DNA of 36,979 nt from Spartobacteria bacterium (lineage in GTDB: Bacteria; Verrucomicrobiota; Verrucomicrobiia; Chthoniobacterales; UBA6821), in contig CANIBV010000004.1 in NCBI GenBank assembly GCA_947466005.1, forward strand, positions 1 to 36,979, in the 5' to 3' direction. Below, one piece after another: positions 9,522 through 19,000 of the stretch; position 1 is the first letter of the stretch, and each line of letters starts with the position of its first letter. Below the pieces are notes generated by a model that was not told the DNA's origin, searched no databases, and worked only from the letters and a program-made list of their open reading frames with translations. The position numbers were made by a program, and so were the translations under genes.

Positions 9522-11482
9522 AAACTTCCCCGTTATCCGCTTCAACAATGAAGTCGCTTCTCTCCGCCCGTTGGCTTCCGGTGACCCTGCTTACGGCGGT
9601 TCTCCTTCTCGTCGCCGCAGTTTACGCGGAGGCCCTGACCTTTGAGTTCCTACCCTTTTGGGATGATGACACGAACATTCACCGCAATCCGCTCTCCTCG
9701 CCCCTCTCCTGGGGGAGTGTGCTTCTTTTCTGGAAGGGCCCGTTTCAGCAACTCTATATCCCGGTCACCTATTCGGTCTGGGCAGGGTTAGTGGCGCTCT
9801 CCCGCGTCATTGCCGGAACCGGAATTGGCGTCGGACCGATCAATGCGGCACTCTTTCATGGGACTAACCTGCTGGTTCACCTTCTCGCGACGGGAATGAT
9901 CTTTGTTATTGTGAGACGTCTGTTAAACGCTCAGTTCTCCCCCCCGGAGGTTTCCCCTCAGCGCATCCTGAGTGCCGCCGCTATCAGCGCGCTCACTTTT
10001 GCCATTCATCCGATTCAGGTTGAGGCTGTTGCTTGGGTCTCGGGATTGCGTGATCTCCTAGGTGGAGCCATGTCGCTGGCCGCAATCGCTCTTTTTCTCT
10101 CGTGGTTGGATGCCTTTTCCTCTCCAGCGAGGTTGTGTTGGATCCGTTATGCCGGAGCGACTCTCCTATTGCTGCTGGCCTTTGGCTCGAAGCCAGGAAG
10201 CGTCGTCACGCCTGCGCTCGCCCTGATCTGCGGTGCATGGCTCCTCCAATCGGAACGACGTTCTTGGAAGCCTCTCCTTTGGCTCCTCCCTTGGTTTGCA
10301 TTCGCCGTGGTGGAAGTACTCATGACCTCCAGAGCTCAGCCTGCCGCGGAGCTCGCACGCACGCTGGTCCCTCTTTGGGCGCGCCCCTTGGTGGCTGCAG
10401 ATGCAATTTCCTTCTATCTTTGGAAGCTCTTCTGGCCATGCGAGCCATGGGGGATCTGCGCCGATTACGGCAGGTCCCCCAACGCGCTCTTTGATCAGGG
10501 AATCCTTTTCTGGAGTTGGCTTATTCCAGTCGGACTGGCTGGAGTTCTCTTCGCCTTCAAGAAGTCACGTCTCTATCTGCTTCCCCTAGTTCTTTTGGTA
10601 ATCGGTGTCCTGCCCACGCTTGGACTGATTCCGTTTAATTTCCAGGTCGTCTCCACGGTCAGTGATCGCTACCTCTACTTGGCGATGCTGGGGCCGGCCG
10701 TGGCAATGGGCCTCCTAATCTCTCAATCCTCCCTTCGTGTCGCTCTGGGAGTAAGTTGCGCACTGATACCCTTCTGGATCGTGTTGAGCCTTCTCCAGCT
10801 GCCTCAGTGGGCCTCTGGCTCTCTTTTCTTTCCGGCCACGCTGTCTCGCAATCCAACGAGCTGGAAGTCCCGTCATAACTATGCCTGCACGCTTGATGCA
10901 CAGGGAAAGCTCCCGGAAGCATTAGCGGAGTTCCAAGAGGCGATACGATTACGACCTTCCAATGCCGAGGCTTACAACGACTTGGCTCTTGTGCTTCTGA
11001 AGCAGGGGCGTCGGGAGGAGGCGATGCAGAGATTTCAGCAGTCGCTCCAGATCCGCGCGACCAGCGGTGCCGCTAGAAATCTTGCGGCCGTCCTTCTCCT
11101 CAACGGAGACCCCATTCAGGCATCCCGCGTCTACCGCCTTTCGATGCAGATTGAACCTGGAGACCTGCAAAACCAGCGTGCTCTTGCCTGGCTTCTGGCG
11201 ACTCATCCGAGCGATGCCGTGCGGAATGGAAAGGAGGCCGTCGAACTCTCTGAACGGATCGTGGCAGCAACCAATGCGCAGGTGCCGTTGTTCCTTCTGA
11301 CCTGGAGCGCAGCGTTGGCTGAAAGTGGGGATTTCGACCAAGCCGCGGAGGTTTCCCTTCGAGCTGCGGTGGCCTACCAGCGCTCGGGTGATTTAAAGAT
11401 GGCGGCAACGATCCAGGAGAGGATCCTGCCGGCACTGCTGGCCCATCAGGCAATCCGTGATAACCCCGCGCTGGGGCGGTAA
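9518..11482 (+). CDS. Multi-pass membrane protein with C-terminal TPRs (TMTC / DUF1736-like putative glycosyltransferase)
   Basis: N-terminal LPFWDDDTNIHRNP and many TM segments, then TPRs (HNYACTLDAQGKLPEALAEFQEAIRLRPSNAEAYNDLALVLLKQGRREEAMQRFQQSLQ). The ATG at 9518 overlaps the previous TGA. Confidence 0.7.
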   Translation: MKTSPLSASTMKSLLSARWLPVTLLTAVLLLVAAVYAEALTFEFLPFWDDDTNIHRNPLSSPLSWGSVLLFWKGPFQQLYIPVTYSVWAGLVALSRVIAGTGIGVGPINAALFHGTNLLVHLLATGMIFVIVRRLLNAQFSPPEVSPQRILSAAAISALTFAIHPIQVEAVAWVSGLRDLLGGAMSLAAIALFLSWLDAFSSPARLCWIRYAGATLLLLLAFGSKPGSVVTPALALICGAWLLQSERRSWKPLLWLLPWFAFAVVEVLMTSRAQPAAELARTLVPLWARPLVAADAISFYLWKLFWPCEPWGICADYGRSPNALFDQGILFWSWLIPVGLAGVLFAFKKSRLYLLPLVLLVIGVLPTLGLIPFNFQVVSTVSDRYLYLAMLGPAVAMGLLISQSSLRVALGVSCALIPFWIVLSLLQLPQWASGSLFFPATLSRNPTSWKSRHNYACTLDAQGKLPEALAEFQEAIRLRPSNAEAYNDLALVLLKQGRREEAMQRFQQSLQIRATSGAARNLAAVLLLNGDPIQASRVYRLSMQIEPGDLQNQRALAWLLATHPSDAVRNGKEAVELSERIVAATNAQVPLFLLTWSAALAESGDFDQAAEVSLRAAVAYQRSGDLKMAATIQERILPALLAHQAIRDNPALGR

Positions 11483-11581
11483 AAAAGGATGAGGCCCTCA
11501 GGAATGGAAAAACGGAGAGATCCTAGCCGCAAGAACGGATCTTCTTGCTCTTGATGCCGGTGCAGGGAACTCTTCCGGCCC

Positions 11582-12319
11582 ATGACTACGCGCACACGCA
11601 CCTTCAACAGGACCTCCGACACGCTTCGGGAGATTTCCTTCCAGCCAGGAATCGCCCCTCAATCTTCCGGTTCTGTCCTTGTCTCGTTTGGCCGCACTCA
11701 GGTTCTCTGCGCTGCCAGTATTGAGGAGGGAGTTCCCCGTTGGATGAAGGAACAAGGCGTCATCGGAGGATGGCTAACGGCTGAGTACTCGATGCTGCCT
11801 TACTCGACGTCGCCCCGCAAATCACGTGACAGCACCCGCGGCAAGATTGACGGTCGCTCCACGGAGATTCAGCGCCTGATTGGCAGATCTCTTCGTGCGG
11901 GAATCGATCTTGAGGTTCTGGGGTCTAGAACTCTCTGGGTTGACTGTGATGTCCTCCAAGCTGACGGGGGCACTCGCACGGCGGCCATCACAGGAGCCAG
12001 TGTCGCGATCGCCATGGCCTGCCAGAAGCTGATGAAAGAAGGGAAACTGATCAAGAGTCCTGTCTCCCGCCGTATTGCCGCTGTCAGTGTCGGAGTCGTC
12101 GGTTCGGAGGTGCTCCTCGATCTCGATTACCTTGAGGATAAGGATGCCGAGGTGGACCTGAATCTGGTCATGACTGGTGATCTCGAGTTCATCGAGATCC
12201 AAGCCTCCGGGGAGGAGAGTGTGTTTGGCGATGATCAGCTCGCCAAGATGCTTGAATATGGCCGCCGTGGCATCACTCAGTTGGTTGCCAAACAGGAGGA
12301 AATCCTCAAGTCTCTCTGA
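11582..12319 (+). CDS. rph: Ribonuclease PH
   Basis: GSVLVSFGRTQVLCAASIEEGVPRW, GWLTAEYSMLPYSTSPRKSRD, LIGRSLRAGIDLEVLGSRTLWVDCDVLQADGGTRTAAITGA. Confidence 0.97.
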   Translation: MTTRTRTFNRTSDTLREISFQPGIAPQSSGSVLVSFGRTQVLCAASIEEGVPRWMKEQGVIGGWLTAEYSMLPYSTSPRKSRDSTRGKIDGRSTEIQRLIGRSLRAGIDLEVLGSRTLWVDCDVLQADGGTRTAAITGASVAIAMACQKLMKEGKLIKSPVSRRIAAVSVGVVGSEVLLDLDYLEDKDAEVDLNLVMTGDLEFIEIQASGEESVFGDDQLAKMLEYGRRGITQLVAKQEEILKSL

Positions 12320-12387
12320 CGCTCGGTTCAAAAACACTTGACCAGAAGGCCAATAACTGACCATATCACCAGTCAACCAATTTTATT

Positions 12388-12651
12388 ATGTCCAGAAAGT
12401 GCTCCATTACCGGCTCCCGCCCTGTGCGCGGTTCCAAAATTCATCGTCGCGGTCTTGCCAAGAAAAAAGGAGGAATCGGCATGCATGTCACCGCAGTGAC
12501 GCCGCGCTACTTTACACCTAATCTGAAGACCAAGCGCATCTGGGTTCCTGAACTCAAAAAGTTCGTGACTGTCAAAGTCTCGGCTCGTGCACTGAAGACC
12601 ATTTCGAAGAACGGTGCTCACGTCACCCTCTCGAAAGCAGGTCTCATCTAA
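12388..12651 (+). CDS. rpmB: 50S ribosomal protein L28
   Basis: MSRKCSITGSRPVRGSKIHRRGLAKKKGGIG...PNLKTKRIWVPEL. Confidence 0.93.
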   Translation: MSRKCSITGSRPVRGSKIHRRGLAKKKGGIGMHVTAVTPRYFTPNLKTKRIWVPELKKFVTVKVSARALKTISKNGAHVTLSKAGLI

Positions 12652-12687
12652 ATCACTCAACCCCCAACCAAATAAAGAACCAATATT

Positions 12688-12891
12688 ATGGCATTCAGCA
12701 CTGTAAGCAAAAAAAGCGGCAAGACCTATTTCCTTCACCATCGCCTTCAGGAGCTTCGCGGCGGGCAGAAAGTGACCCTTTACTACTTCGGTGGTGAGGC
12801 CAAGGAGGGTGCCCTTGATGCACTCCCAGAAGGTTACGAGATCTCCGAGAACGAGCGTACCGGTCTCCCTCTTCTTAAGAAGAAGCGGTAG
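12688..12891 (+). CDS. rpmG: 50S ribosomal protein L33-like small protein
   Basis: Follows rpmB as rpmG often does: MAFSTVSKKSGKTYFLHHRLQELRGGQKVTLYYFGGEAKEGALDALPEGYEISENERTGLPLLKKKR. The sequence departs from the classic L33 consensus, so the identity is tentative. Confidence 0.45.
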   Translation: MAFSTVSKKSGKTYFLHHRLQELRGGQKVTLYYFGGEAKEGALDALPEGYEISENERTGLPLLKKKR

Positions 12892-12915
12892 TCGTTAAAT
12901 TTCCTCCCCGAGGAT

Positions 12916-12954
12916 ACGGGGGCCGGGACCTAGGTTCCGGCCCCCGTTTTTTTT
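12916..12954 (+). terminator. Rho-independent terminator
   Basis: ACGGGGGCCGG (12916-12926) is complementary to CCGGCCCCCGT (12937-12947), followed by an eight-T run. Confidence 0.93.
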
Positions 12955-13051
12955 GCTCCTTCGCTATTTTAGAGGATACTCAAACGGACAAGGGATTTTT
13001 AACCACGGAGCCATTCGTTCCGAGACGAATCCGAGGGGCTGAGTGATTTTT

Positions 13052-13207
13052 AAATCTGAAATTGCTTATCTGGCCCTTGCTCCGCATTTGAACTCGGGCT
13101 TCCCCAAGCCACTCGCCCCTACCGGGGCTGCTTCGCAGTCCTATCAGCTCCCGCAAGTCGCTGATTTGTTTCATCTGATGCTTTAGCAGGCAAGCAATTC
13201 CAGATTT
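13052..13207. repeat. MITE-like element 1 with 16-nt terminal inverted repeats
   Basis: AAATCTGAAATTGCTT (13052-13067) versus the reverse complement of AAGCAATTCCAGATTT (13192-13207): 15 of 16 match. Internal hairpin GCCCC-TACC-GGGGC. Confidence 0.6.
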
Positions 13208-13332
13208 TCCACTATTCCACAACGTTACCATCTCGAATCAGCGATGAGACTTTTTTTGTAGATCGCTTCCTCAATGAGACCCCCAAGGATGTGGATTTGA
13301 CCCCGATGCTCCCTATGATTACAACTGAAGCA

Positions 13333-14196
13333 ATGAGTATCGACACTAACTACGCACACCCCGAGGCCCTTGTTTCCACTGCATGGGTTTCAGAGCATCT
13401 GAAGGATGAAGGCATCCGTATCATCGAAAGCAACGAGGATGTCCTCCTTTACGACATGGGCCACCTTCCCGGCGCCGTCCACATCGACTGGCAGCGCGAC
13501 CTCCAGGACCACACGATCCGCGACTACATCCAGCCCGAGTCCTTTGCCGCGCTCTGCTCCAAGAACGGCATCACTCCCGACACCACCTGCGTTTTTTACG
13601 GCGACAAGTCCAACTGGTGGTCCTGTTACGCTCTCTGGGTCTTCCGCCTCTTCGGTCACGACAAGGTGAAGGTCATGGACGGTGGGCGTGACAAGTGGAT
13701 CGCCGAGGGGCGTCCTCTGACGCGTGAGCTACCTCATTTTACGGCCAGCTCCTATCCTGTTCCCCCGGTTCGCCGGGATGCGGAGATCCGCGCCTTCTAC
13801 GATGATGCCTTGGCCCAAAGCCGCTCCAAGCTGCCGCTCATCGATGTGCGATCGCCGGGTGAGTTCAACGGTCAGGTCACCCACATGCCGGAGTATCCGC
13901 AGGAGGGCGTGCTCCGCGGCGGACACATCCCAGGAGCCCACGGCGTCCCCTGGAAGCAGGCCGTCAATGCCGATGCGACCTTCAAGAGCGCTGCCGAACT
14001 TCAGAAAATCTACCAAACGGACCTTGGCCTCAAGCCGGACGATGAGATTGTCGCCTACTGCCGCATTGGCGAGCGCTCCAGCCACACCTGGTTCGTTCTC
14101 AACTACCTGCTCGGGTTCAAGAAGGTCCGCAACTACGACGGCTCGTGGACTGAATGGGGCAACAGGGTGGGCGCCCCCATCGAGAAGTCGCTCTAA
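13333..14196 (+). CDS. Thiosulfate/3-mercaptopyruvate sulfurtransferase (two rhodanese domains)
   Basis: [10 protein letters not shown]...[11 protein letters not shown]; active-site loop [29 protein letters not shown] at 13333 is preferred over the longer ORF-track start. Confidence 0.93.
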   Translation: MSIDTNYAHPEALVSTAWVSEHLKDEGIRIIESNEDVLLYDMGHLPGAVHIDWQRDLQDHTIRDYIQPESFAALCSKNGITPDTTCVFYGDKSNWWSCYALWVFRLFGHDKVKVMDGGRDKWIAEGRPLTRELPHFTASSYPVPPVRRDAEIRAFYDDALAQSRSKLPLIDVRSPGEFNGQVTHMPEYPQEGVLRGGHIPGAHGVPWKQAVNADATFKSAAELQKIYQTDLGLKPDDEIVAYCRIGERSSHTWFVLNYLLGFKKVRNYDGSWTEWGNRVGAPIEKSL

Positions 14197-14219
14197 TTTC
14201 CGAATCCAAGTCGTCCCGC

Positions 14220-14699
14220 ATGTCTTACCCACACAAGCTTTCAGCGATCATCGAGCTCTTTGCCGGACTCTCCGATGCCGAGAAGCGCGAGACGCTCATC
14301 TCCTACGCTGATCAGGCGCGACTGCAGGAGCCCAAGGAGGGTGAGCACTTTGACCTTGAGGATGTGCGCAAGGACGAGGAGTGCACCGACACGGTGGCTG
14401 TGTTCCTCCGCTTGGACGAGAAGGGTGGGGGACACTTCCGCGTGACCCTTGGTCCGCAGGTTCAGACGCTCACGCGTGCGATGAGCTCCATCCTCTGCAA
14501 GGGACTCGACGGGATTACGCCCGCCGATGTGCTCTCCATTCCCGCCGATTTTGTTCCCAAGATCGTCGGCGTCGAACTGGTACGTCTCCGGAGCCAGACT
14601 GTCTATTACCTGCTGACCAGGATGAAGGGTGTGGCCAAGGTCTGGCTGCAGCGTCAGCGTCAGTCCTCGCTTGAGAAGGATGACGCCGTTTCCGAATAG
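14220..14699 (+). CDS. SufE-like Fe-S assembly protein
   Basis: LFAGLSDAEKRETLISYA, DEECTDTVAVFLRLDEKGG (SufE Cys position), LGPQVQTLTRAMSSILCKGLDGITPADVLSIP. Confidence 0.75.
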   Translation: MSYPHKLSAIIELFAGLSDAEKRETLISYADQARLQEPKEGEHFDLEDVRKDEECTDTVAVFLRLDEKGGGHFRVTLGPQVQTLTRAMSSILCKGLDGITPADVLSIPADFVPKIVGVELVRLRSQTVYYLLTRMKGVAKVWLQRQRQSSLEKDDAVSE

Positions 14700-15768
14700 C
14701 TTGCCGTCGCGCCGGTGCTTCCTTTTCAAGCCCGATGGGATCGGCGACTTCTTTTTGGCGTCCGGCTTTGTCCGTCTGATGGCTCGGGAGTTCGGCGAGG
14801 AAAATCTCACGATAGCCGTCCTTCCTCCCTTGGAGTCGGTTGTGCATGGGCAATTTCCCAAGGCCTCCGTCGTCCTGCTGCCTATTCGCAAGCAACGGAT
14901 TATCCTGAACGTTTTCGTGGCAAACTGCCTGCGCTGTTTCTCTCCATGGCTCACTCTTCTGGCCTCCAAGGCTGATGTCTCCATCTCCTTGAGGCACATG
15001 AGAGACTATCTGCAGAATGTGCTTTTCTACAGTGTGCGAGCCCAGAGGCGAGTTGTTGCCTCGAATCTATTACTCGGCAATGGCCGCCTGATCCGTCGTT
15101 GGACCGAGAAATCATTCACGACTCTCTTTGGTCCAACGGTGATTCCATACCCCGAATCAGAGGTGGGGATTCCAAGTGAACTTGCCGCCAACAGAGTCAT
15201 TGCTTCCGCTGCCTTGCGGCGGGACGTTGGCATCGGGGAAATCTGGCCGGAGCTCAAGCCTTGTAACATTGCACCGCTTGATTCTCCGTACTGGGTCTGC
15301 GCGCCCTTCTCCAGCGGTACGGGTAAAGACTTTCCCGTGGATCGCTGGCTCGAGGTATTTGCCTCCATGGAGATCCAGGAAAGGCTCCCTTCGCTCGTGC
15401 TGACCGGTTCGGCGGATCAGGCGGGGCGTTTGCAGGAGTTTCTCATGCTTTGGAAACAGGCATCACCGAAGAGCAACGTGATCGCGCAGGTGATGCTACC
15501 TCCCTGTCTTCAAGATTTGATTGATCTACTGGCAGGCGCCGAGTGTGTCCTGACTGTGGATACAGCTGCTGCTCATGCCGCGACGGCACTAGATTGCAGG
15601 ACGCTGGTTCTCTTCTCAGGGCTTCATCAGGGAATGTTTGCACCTTGGACGCGGAGTTTTCGGCAACAATGGATGCTTCCCAATAAATCGGCAGGGCAGG
15701 GGAGTTGGCATTCCAGTCATGAAACGTCTGAAATCGTCAGGGTACTTGAGGAAATCCTCGGAGCCTGA
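14680..15768 (+). CDS. Glycosyltransferase family 9 (LPS heptosyltransferase-like)
   Basis: N-terminal FLFKPDGIGDFFLASGFVRLM; C-terminal LAGAECVLTVDTAAAHAATALDCRTLVLFSG. Confidence 0.85.
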   Translation: MTPFPNSLPSRRCFLFKPDGIGDFFLASGFVRLMAREFGEENLTIAVLPPLESVVHGQFPKASVVLLPIRKQRIILNVFVANCLRCFSPWLTLLASKADVSISLRHMRDYLQNVLFYSVRAQRRVVASNLLLGNGRLIRRWTEKSFTTLFGPTVIPYPESEVGIPSELAANRVIASAALRRDVGIGEIWPELKPCNIAPLDSPYWVCAPFSSGTGKDFPVDRWLEVFASMEIQERLPSLVLTGSADQAGRLQEFLMLWKQASPKSNVIAQVMLPPCLQDLIDLLAGAECVLTVDTAAAHAATALDCRTLVLFSGLHQGMFAPWTRSFRQQWMLPNKSAGQGSWHSSHETSEIVRVLEEILGA

Positions 15769-15823
15769 AGAGTTTTTGATTGCACCGCAATTCCTCCCCG
15801 TGTTTGATTTTCAGCTCTTCAGA

Positions 15824-15898
15824 TCCAGCGTAGCTCAGTGGTAGAGCGGTCGGCTGTTAACCGATTGGTCGTAGGTTCGAATCCTACCGCTGGAGCCA
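15824..15898 (+). tRNA. tRNA-Asn (anticodon GTT), CCA encoded
   Basis: Acceptor TCCAGCG/CGCTGGA, D-arm GCTCAGTGGTAGAGC, anticodon loop CTGTTAA, T-arm GTAGGTTCGAATCCTAC, 3' CCA. Confidence 0.97.
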
Positions 15899-16032
15899 TC
15901 TTAATCGGCTCATGAATCACCTCCATCGGCTGTAAGGGGATCCTTCGTTTCCGGTCAGTTGTTGTTCCAGGGGTGCTTTTACCCATTTCCTGCTTTCCGA
16001 TCCCTTCGGTTTTTGATTTGTTTCAATACTTC

Positions 16033-16572
16033 ATGGACACGCATGCAGCTACTTCCTCTGGTCCCAAGCAAGCGGATCAGATCCCGGCGGATCTCTTGGC
16101 CAATATTGACGAGGCCGTGACTCACTATCCGGTCTCCAAGCGGAGCGCCTCACTCCCTCTTCTCCATCTCTGGCAGAATCACTTCGGCTTCATCGATGCC
16201 AGCGGCGTCAATTGGATTGCCAGTCGCCTAGACCTCGAACCGATCAATATCCTTGAACTGGTCACCTTCTATCCATGGTTCAGGCAGGAGGCTCCCGGCA
16301 AGACGATCATCCGTGTCTGCCGCACGCTCTCCTGCGCACTCGCAGGCAGTTACGATGTCCGCGAGAAGTTCTGCAAGGCCGCCGGCATTGATCCCTCTGT
16401 AAGCGGCCATCATCACGGTCCTCCTGTCAGTCCTGATGGAAAGTACAGCGTCGAGTTCGTCGAGTGCCTTGCCAGTTGCGGTTCTGCTCCCGTCGTTCTG
16501 GTCAATAATGATCTCCACGAGGATGTCACGGAAGCCGACATCCCGAATATCCTCAATCAGTACGCCTCCTAA
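16033..16572 (+). CDS. nuoE: NADH-quinone oxidoreductase subunit E (2Fe-2S)
   Basis: Cys pattern CRTLSC ... ECLASC typical of NuoE; adjacent to nuoF. Confidence 0.93.
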   Translation: MDTHAATSSGPKQADQIPADLLANIDEAVTHYPVSKRSASLPLLHLWQNHFGFIDASGVNWIASRLDLEPINILELVTFYPWFRQEAPGKTIIRVCRTLSCALAGSYDVREKFCKAAGIDPSVSGHHHGPPVSPDGKYSVEFVECLASCGSAPVVLVNNDLHEDVTEADIPNILNQYAS

Positions 16573-16593
16573 GCGCCCTGCCCTTCTTCTCCC

Positions 16594-17934
16594 ATGAAAT
16601 CACTTCTACTTCCTCCTCATCCCAAGGAGCGCCGCGTTGTCTTCCAGAATGCCTGGACCCAGGGTTACACCCCCGACATTGATTGCTACGTAAAGCACGG
16701 TGGCTACGCCGAGCTCAAGAAAGCTCTCGGGATGAAGCCCGAAGAGATTATTGATGAGGTCAAGAAGTCCAACCTCCGTGGTCGCGGTGGTGCAGGTTTC
16801 CCCTGCGGAGTGAAGTGGGGATTCATCCGGCATGATGACGGCAAGCCGCACTACATCACCTGCAACGGTGACGAGTCCGAACCCGGCACCTTCAAGGATC
16901 GTTACATCCTTCACAACGACCCGCACCAACTCATCGAGGGGATGGCCATCGCCGCCTACGCCCTCAACGTCCATCTCGCCTACATCTACATCCGTTGCGA
17001 GTTCCCGAAGGCCGCAGGAATCGTGGCCAAGGCAATCGAGGAGGCTGTTGCCAAAGGATTCCTCGGGAAGAACATCATGGGCAGCGGCTTCGATATCGAG
17101 ATGTATGTCCATCAGGGCGCGGGAGCCTACATCTGCGGCGAGGAGACCAGCCTGATTGAGTCCCTCGAGGGGAAGCGTCCCTATCCCCGCATCAAGCCTC
17201 CCTACTTCCCCGCAGTACTCGGCCTCTACATGTCGCCGACCATCGTCAATAACGTGGAGACCTTCTGCCACGTGAAGCAGATCTTCAAGATCGGCAGCGA
17301 CGAGTACGCCAAGATGGGCACACCCGGCGACGGCGGCACCAGAGTCATGTGCGTCTCCGGCGACGTCGTGCGTCCCGGACCCTACGAGATCCCCGCCGGT
17401 GGAGTCACCCTCGGTGAACTCATCAACGACGTCTGCGGCGGCATGAAGCCCGGCCGCAAGCTCAAGGCGATCATCCCCGGAGGAAGCTCTTCCAAGATCC
17501 TCCGTGCCGGAGAGACCTTCAAGATGAAGGTCAAGGGGCCCGATGGCGAGATGGTCGACAAGGAGGTTCCTCTCCTCGACCTCGTCATGGATGCGGCCAA
17601 CCTGGCGGCCGCGGGCACGATGATCGGAAGCGGAGGCGTCATCGTCATGGATGACTCCCGTGACATGCTCTGGGCGCTCAATAACCTCAACCAGTTCTAT
17701 GCTCACGAGAGCTGCGGACAGTGCACTCCCTGCCGCGAGGGCGTTCTCTGGATCGAGAAGATGACGACCCGCATGGTGAACGGTGAGGGAATCCTGCAGG
17801 ATCCCGCCATACTGAAGAACGTGGCTGACAACATCGCGGGCCGTACTGTCTGTGCCTTCGGCGAGGCCGCTTCCTGGCCTGTGCAGAGCTTTCTCGAGAA
17901 GTTCCCCGAAGAGTTCGCCGTCAAGTCTCATTAA
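16594..17934 (+). CDS. nuoF: NADH-quinone oxidoreductase subunit F (FMN, 4Fe-4S)
   Basis: LRGRGGAGFPCGVKWGF, CNGDESEPGTFKDR, GAGAYICGEETSLIESLEGKRPYPR, ESCGQCTPCREG. Confidence 0.97.
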   Translation: MKSLLLPPHPKERRVVFQNAWTQGYTPDIDCYVKHGGYAELKKALGMKPEEIIDEVKKSNLRGRGGAGFPCGVKWGFIRHDDGKPHYITCNGDESEPGTFKDRYILHNDPHQLIEGMAIAAYALNVHLAYIYIRCEFPKAAGIVAKAIEEAVAKGFLGKNIMGSGFDIEMYVHQGAGAYICGEETSLIESLEGKRPYPRIKPPYFPAVLGLYMSPTIVNNVETFCHVKQIFKIGSDEYAKMGTPGDGGTRVMCVSGDVVRPGPYEIPAGGVTLGELINDVCGGMKPGRKLKAIIPGGSSSKILRAGETFKMKVKGPDGEMVDKEVPLLDLVMDAANLAAAGTMIGSGGVIVMDDSRDMLWALNNLNQFYAHESCGQCTPCREGVLWIEKMTTRMVNGEGILQDPAILKNVADNIAGRTVCAFGEAASWPVQSFLEKFPEEFAVKSH

Positions 17935-18099
17935 ACCCGAACTCCGAAGTTGAAAGAGATGAGTTGGCGTAAGATGGTGGCCGATAGGAGTTGCGGAGAT
18001 TTCGAGGGCGTATCGATTGATACAGGCGAGAATCGGCGCGACTTCTTTGCGGTCAGTAGATTGTGTCAAATCGCTCTCCTCAACTTCGGAGCTCGGGTT
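17934..18099. repeat. MITE-like element 2 with 20-nt terminal inverted repeats, starting in the nuoF stop codon
   Basis: AACCCGAACTCCGAAGTTGA (17934-17953) versus the reverse complement of TCAACTTCGGAGCTCGGGTT (18080-18099): 19 of 20 match. TTAA is present at both ends. Confidence 0.75.
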
Positions 18100-18118
18100 A
18101 AGTCCAAGTAATCTCCCC

Positions 18119-18484
18119 ATGACCCGTCGCGCCGCACTTTTAGTTGCGAGCGTGACTGGGTTTTCTGCAGTTGCCTTGGGGGCCTTCGGGGCGCATGCGC
18201 TGAAGCTACAACTCGAAGCTCATCACACACTCGACCTCTGGAATACGGCGGTGCTCTACCACCTGGTTCATGCTCCCGTTTTGCTCTGGCTCGCTCGCAG
18301 CGCCTCTGTCGCTGCCACCCCCTTTCTCTGCTTTATTGGAGGAGTCCTCCTCTTCTCCGGAAGTCTCTATCTCTTGGCTCTTACGGGCATCGGGATGCTG
18401 GGAGCCATCACGCCGTTCGGCGGCCTCCTTCTCATGGCTGGCTGGATCCTGATTGGGATAGGCGGATTCCGTGCCGAATCATGA
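18119..18484 (+). CDS. DUF423 family small membrane protein
   Basis: GFSAVALGAFGAHALK...WNTAVLYHLVHAPVLL...GGVLLFSGSLYLLALTG...TPFGGLLLMAGW. The ATG at 18119 excludes the repeat-derived N-terminus of the ORF-track entry. Confidence 0.85.
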   Translation: MTRRAALLVASVTGFSAVALGAFGAHALKLQLEAHHTLDLWNTAVLYHLVHAPVLLWLARSASVAATPFLCFIGGVLLFSGSLYLLALTGIGMLGAITPFGGLLLMAGWILIGIGGFRAES

Positions 18485-18900
18485 TTGCACAGACCGAAAT
18501 CATCAGCATTCCCACGCAAGGGAAGGGAACCTACGAGATCACCGATGATGTTGCCGCCTTGGTCGCCCGAAGCGGAATCCGAACCGGCCTCGCCACAATC
18601 TTCCTCCAGCACACCAGCGCCAGCCTCGTGATTTATGAAAATGCAGACCCGACCGCACGGGCCGATCTCCATAGCTTCTTTGAAGATCTGGTCCCGGAGG
18701 ATAACCCCGACCTGATCCACACGGCCGAGGGGCCGGATGATTCCACGAGCCACCTCCGGATGGCATTGACCCGGACCAGCGAGTCGGTTCCTGTCGCAGA
18801 GGGACGCCTCCAGCTTGGCACCTGGCAGGGCATCTACCTCTTCGAGCACCGCCGAGCCCACCATCAGCGAACCGTGGTCGTCAGTCTGATCGGGAACTAG
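18481..18900 (+). CDS. YjbQ / UPF0047 family protein (secondary thiamine-phosphate synthase-like)
   Basis: TGLATIFLQHTSASLVIYENADPTARADLHSFFEDLVPE...HLRMALTRTSESVPVAEGRLQLGTWQGIYLFEHR. Confidence 0.92.
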   Translation: MIAQTEIISIPTQGKGTYEITDDVAALVARSGIRTGLATIFLQHTSASLVIYENADPTARADLHSFFEDLVPEDNPDLIHTAEGPDDSTSHLRMALTRTSESVPVAEGRLQLGTWQGIYLFEHRRAHHQRTVVVSLIGN

Positions 18901-19000
18901 CGACTGAAGGCTGAAGATCTGATGGATGAATCAAAAGAATCAAGAACTCAGCAAAGGAATATCGGAGTCTGACCGTATCAGGATTGCTGTCCTACTCTCC

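Noticed and set aside
12980-13231. 83-aa minus-strand ORF ([25 protein letters not shown]...)
   Set aside because: It spans the TIR element at 13052-13207 and is best explained as chance coding in a repeat.
18017-18118. N-terminal extension of the DUF423 ORF (MIQARIGATSLRSVDCVKSLSSTSELGLSPSNLP)
   Set aside because: It is translated repeat DNA; the family N-terminus begins at ATG 18119.
16606-18120. 504-aa minus-strand ORF antisense to nuoF
   Set aside because: The plus strand encodes an unmistakable NuoF. The antisense frame is Gly/Asp/Val/Leu-rich shadow coding, and its start lies beyond the MITE-like element.
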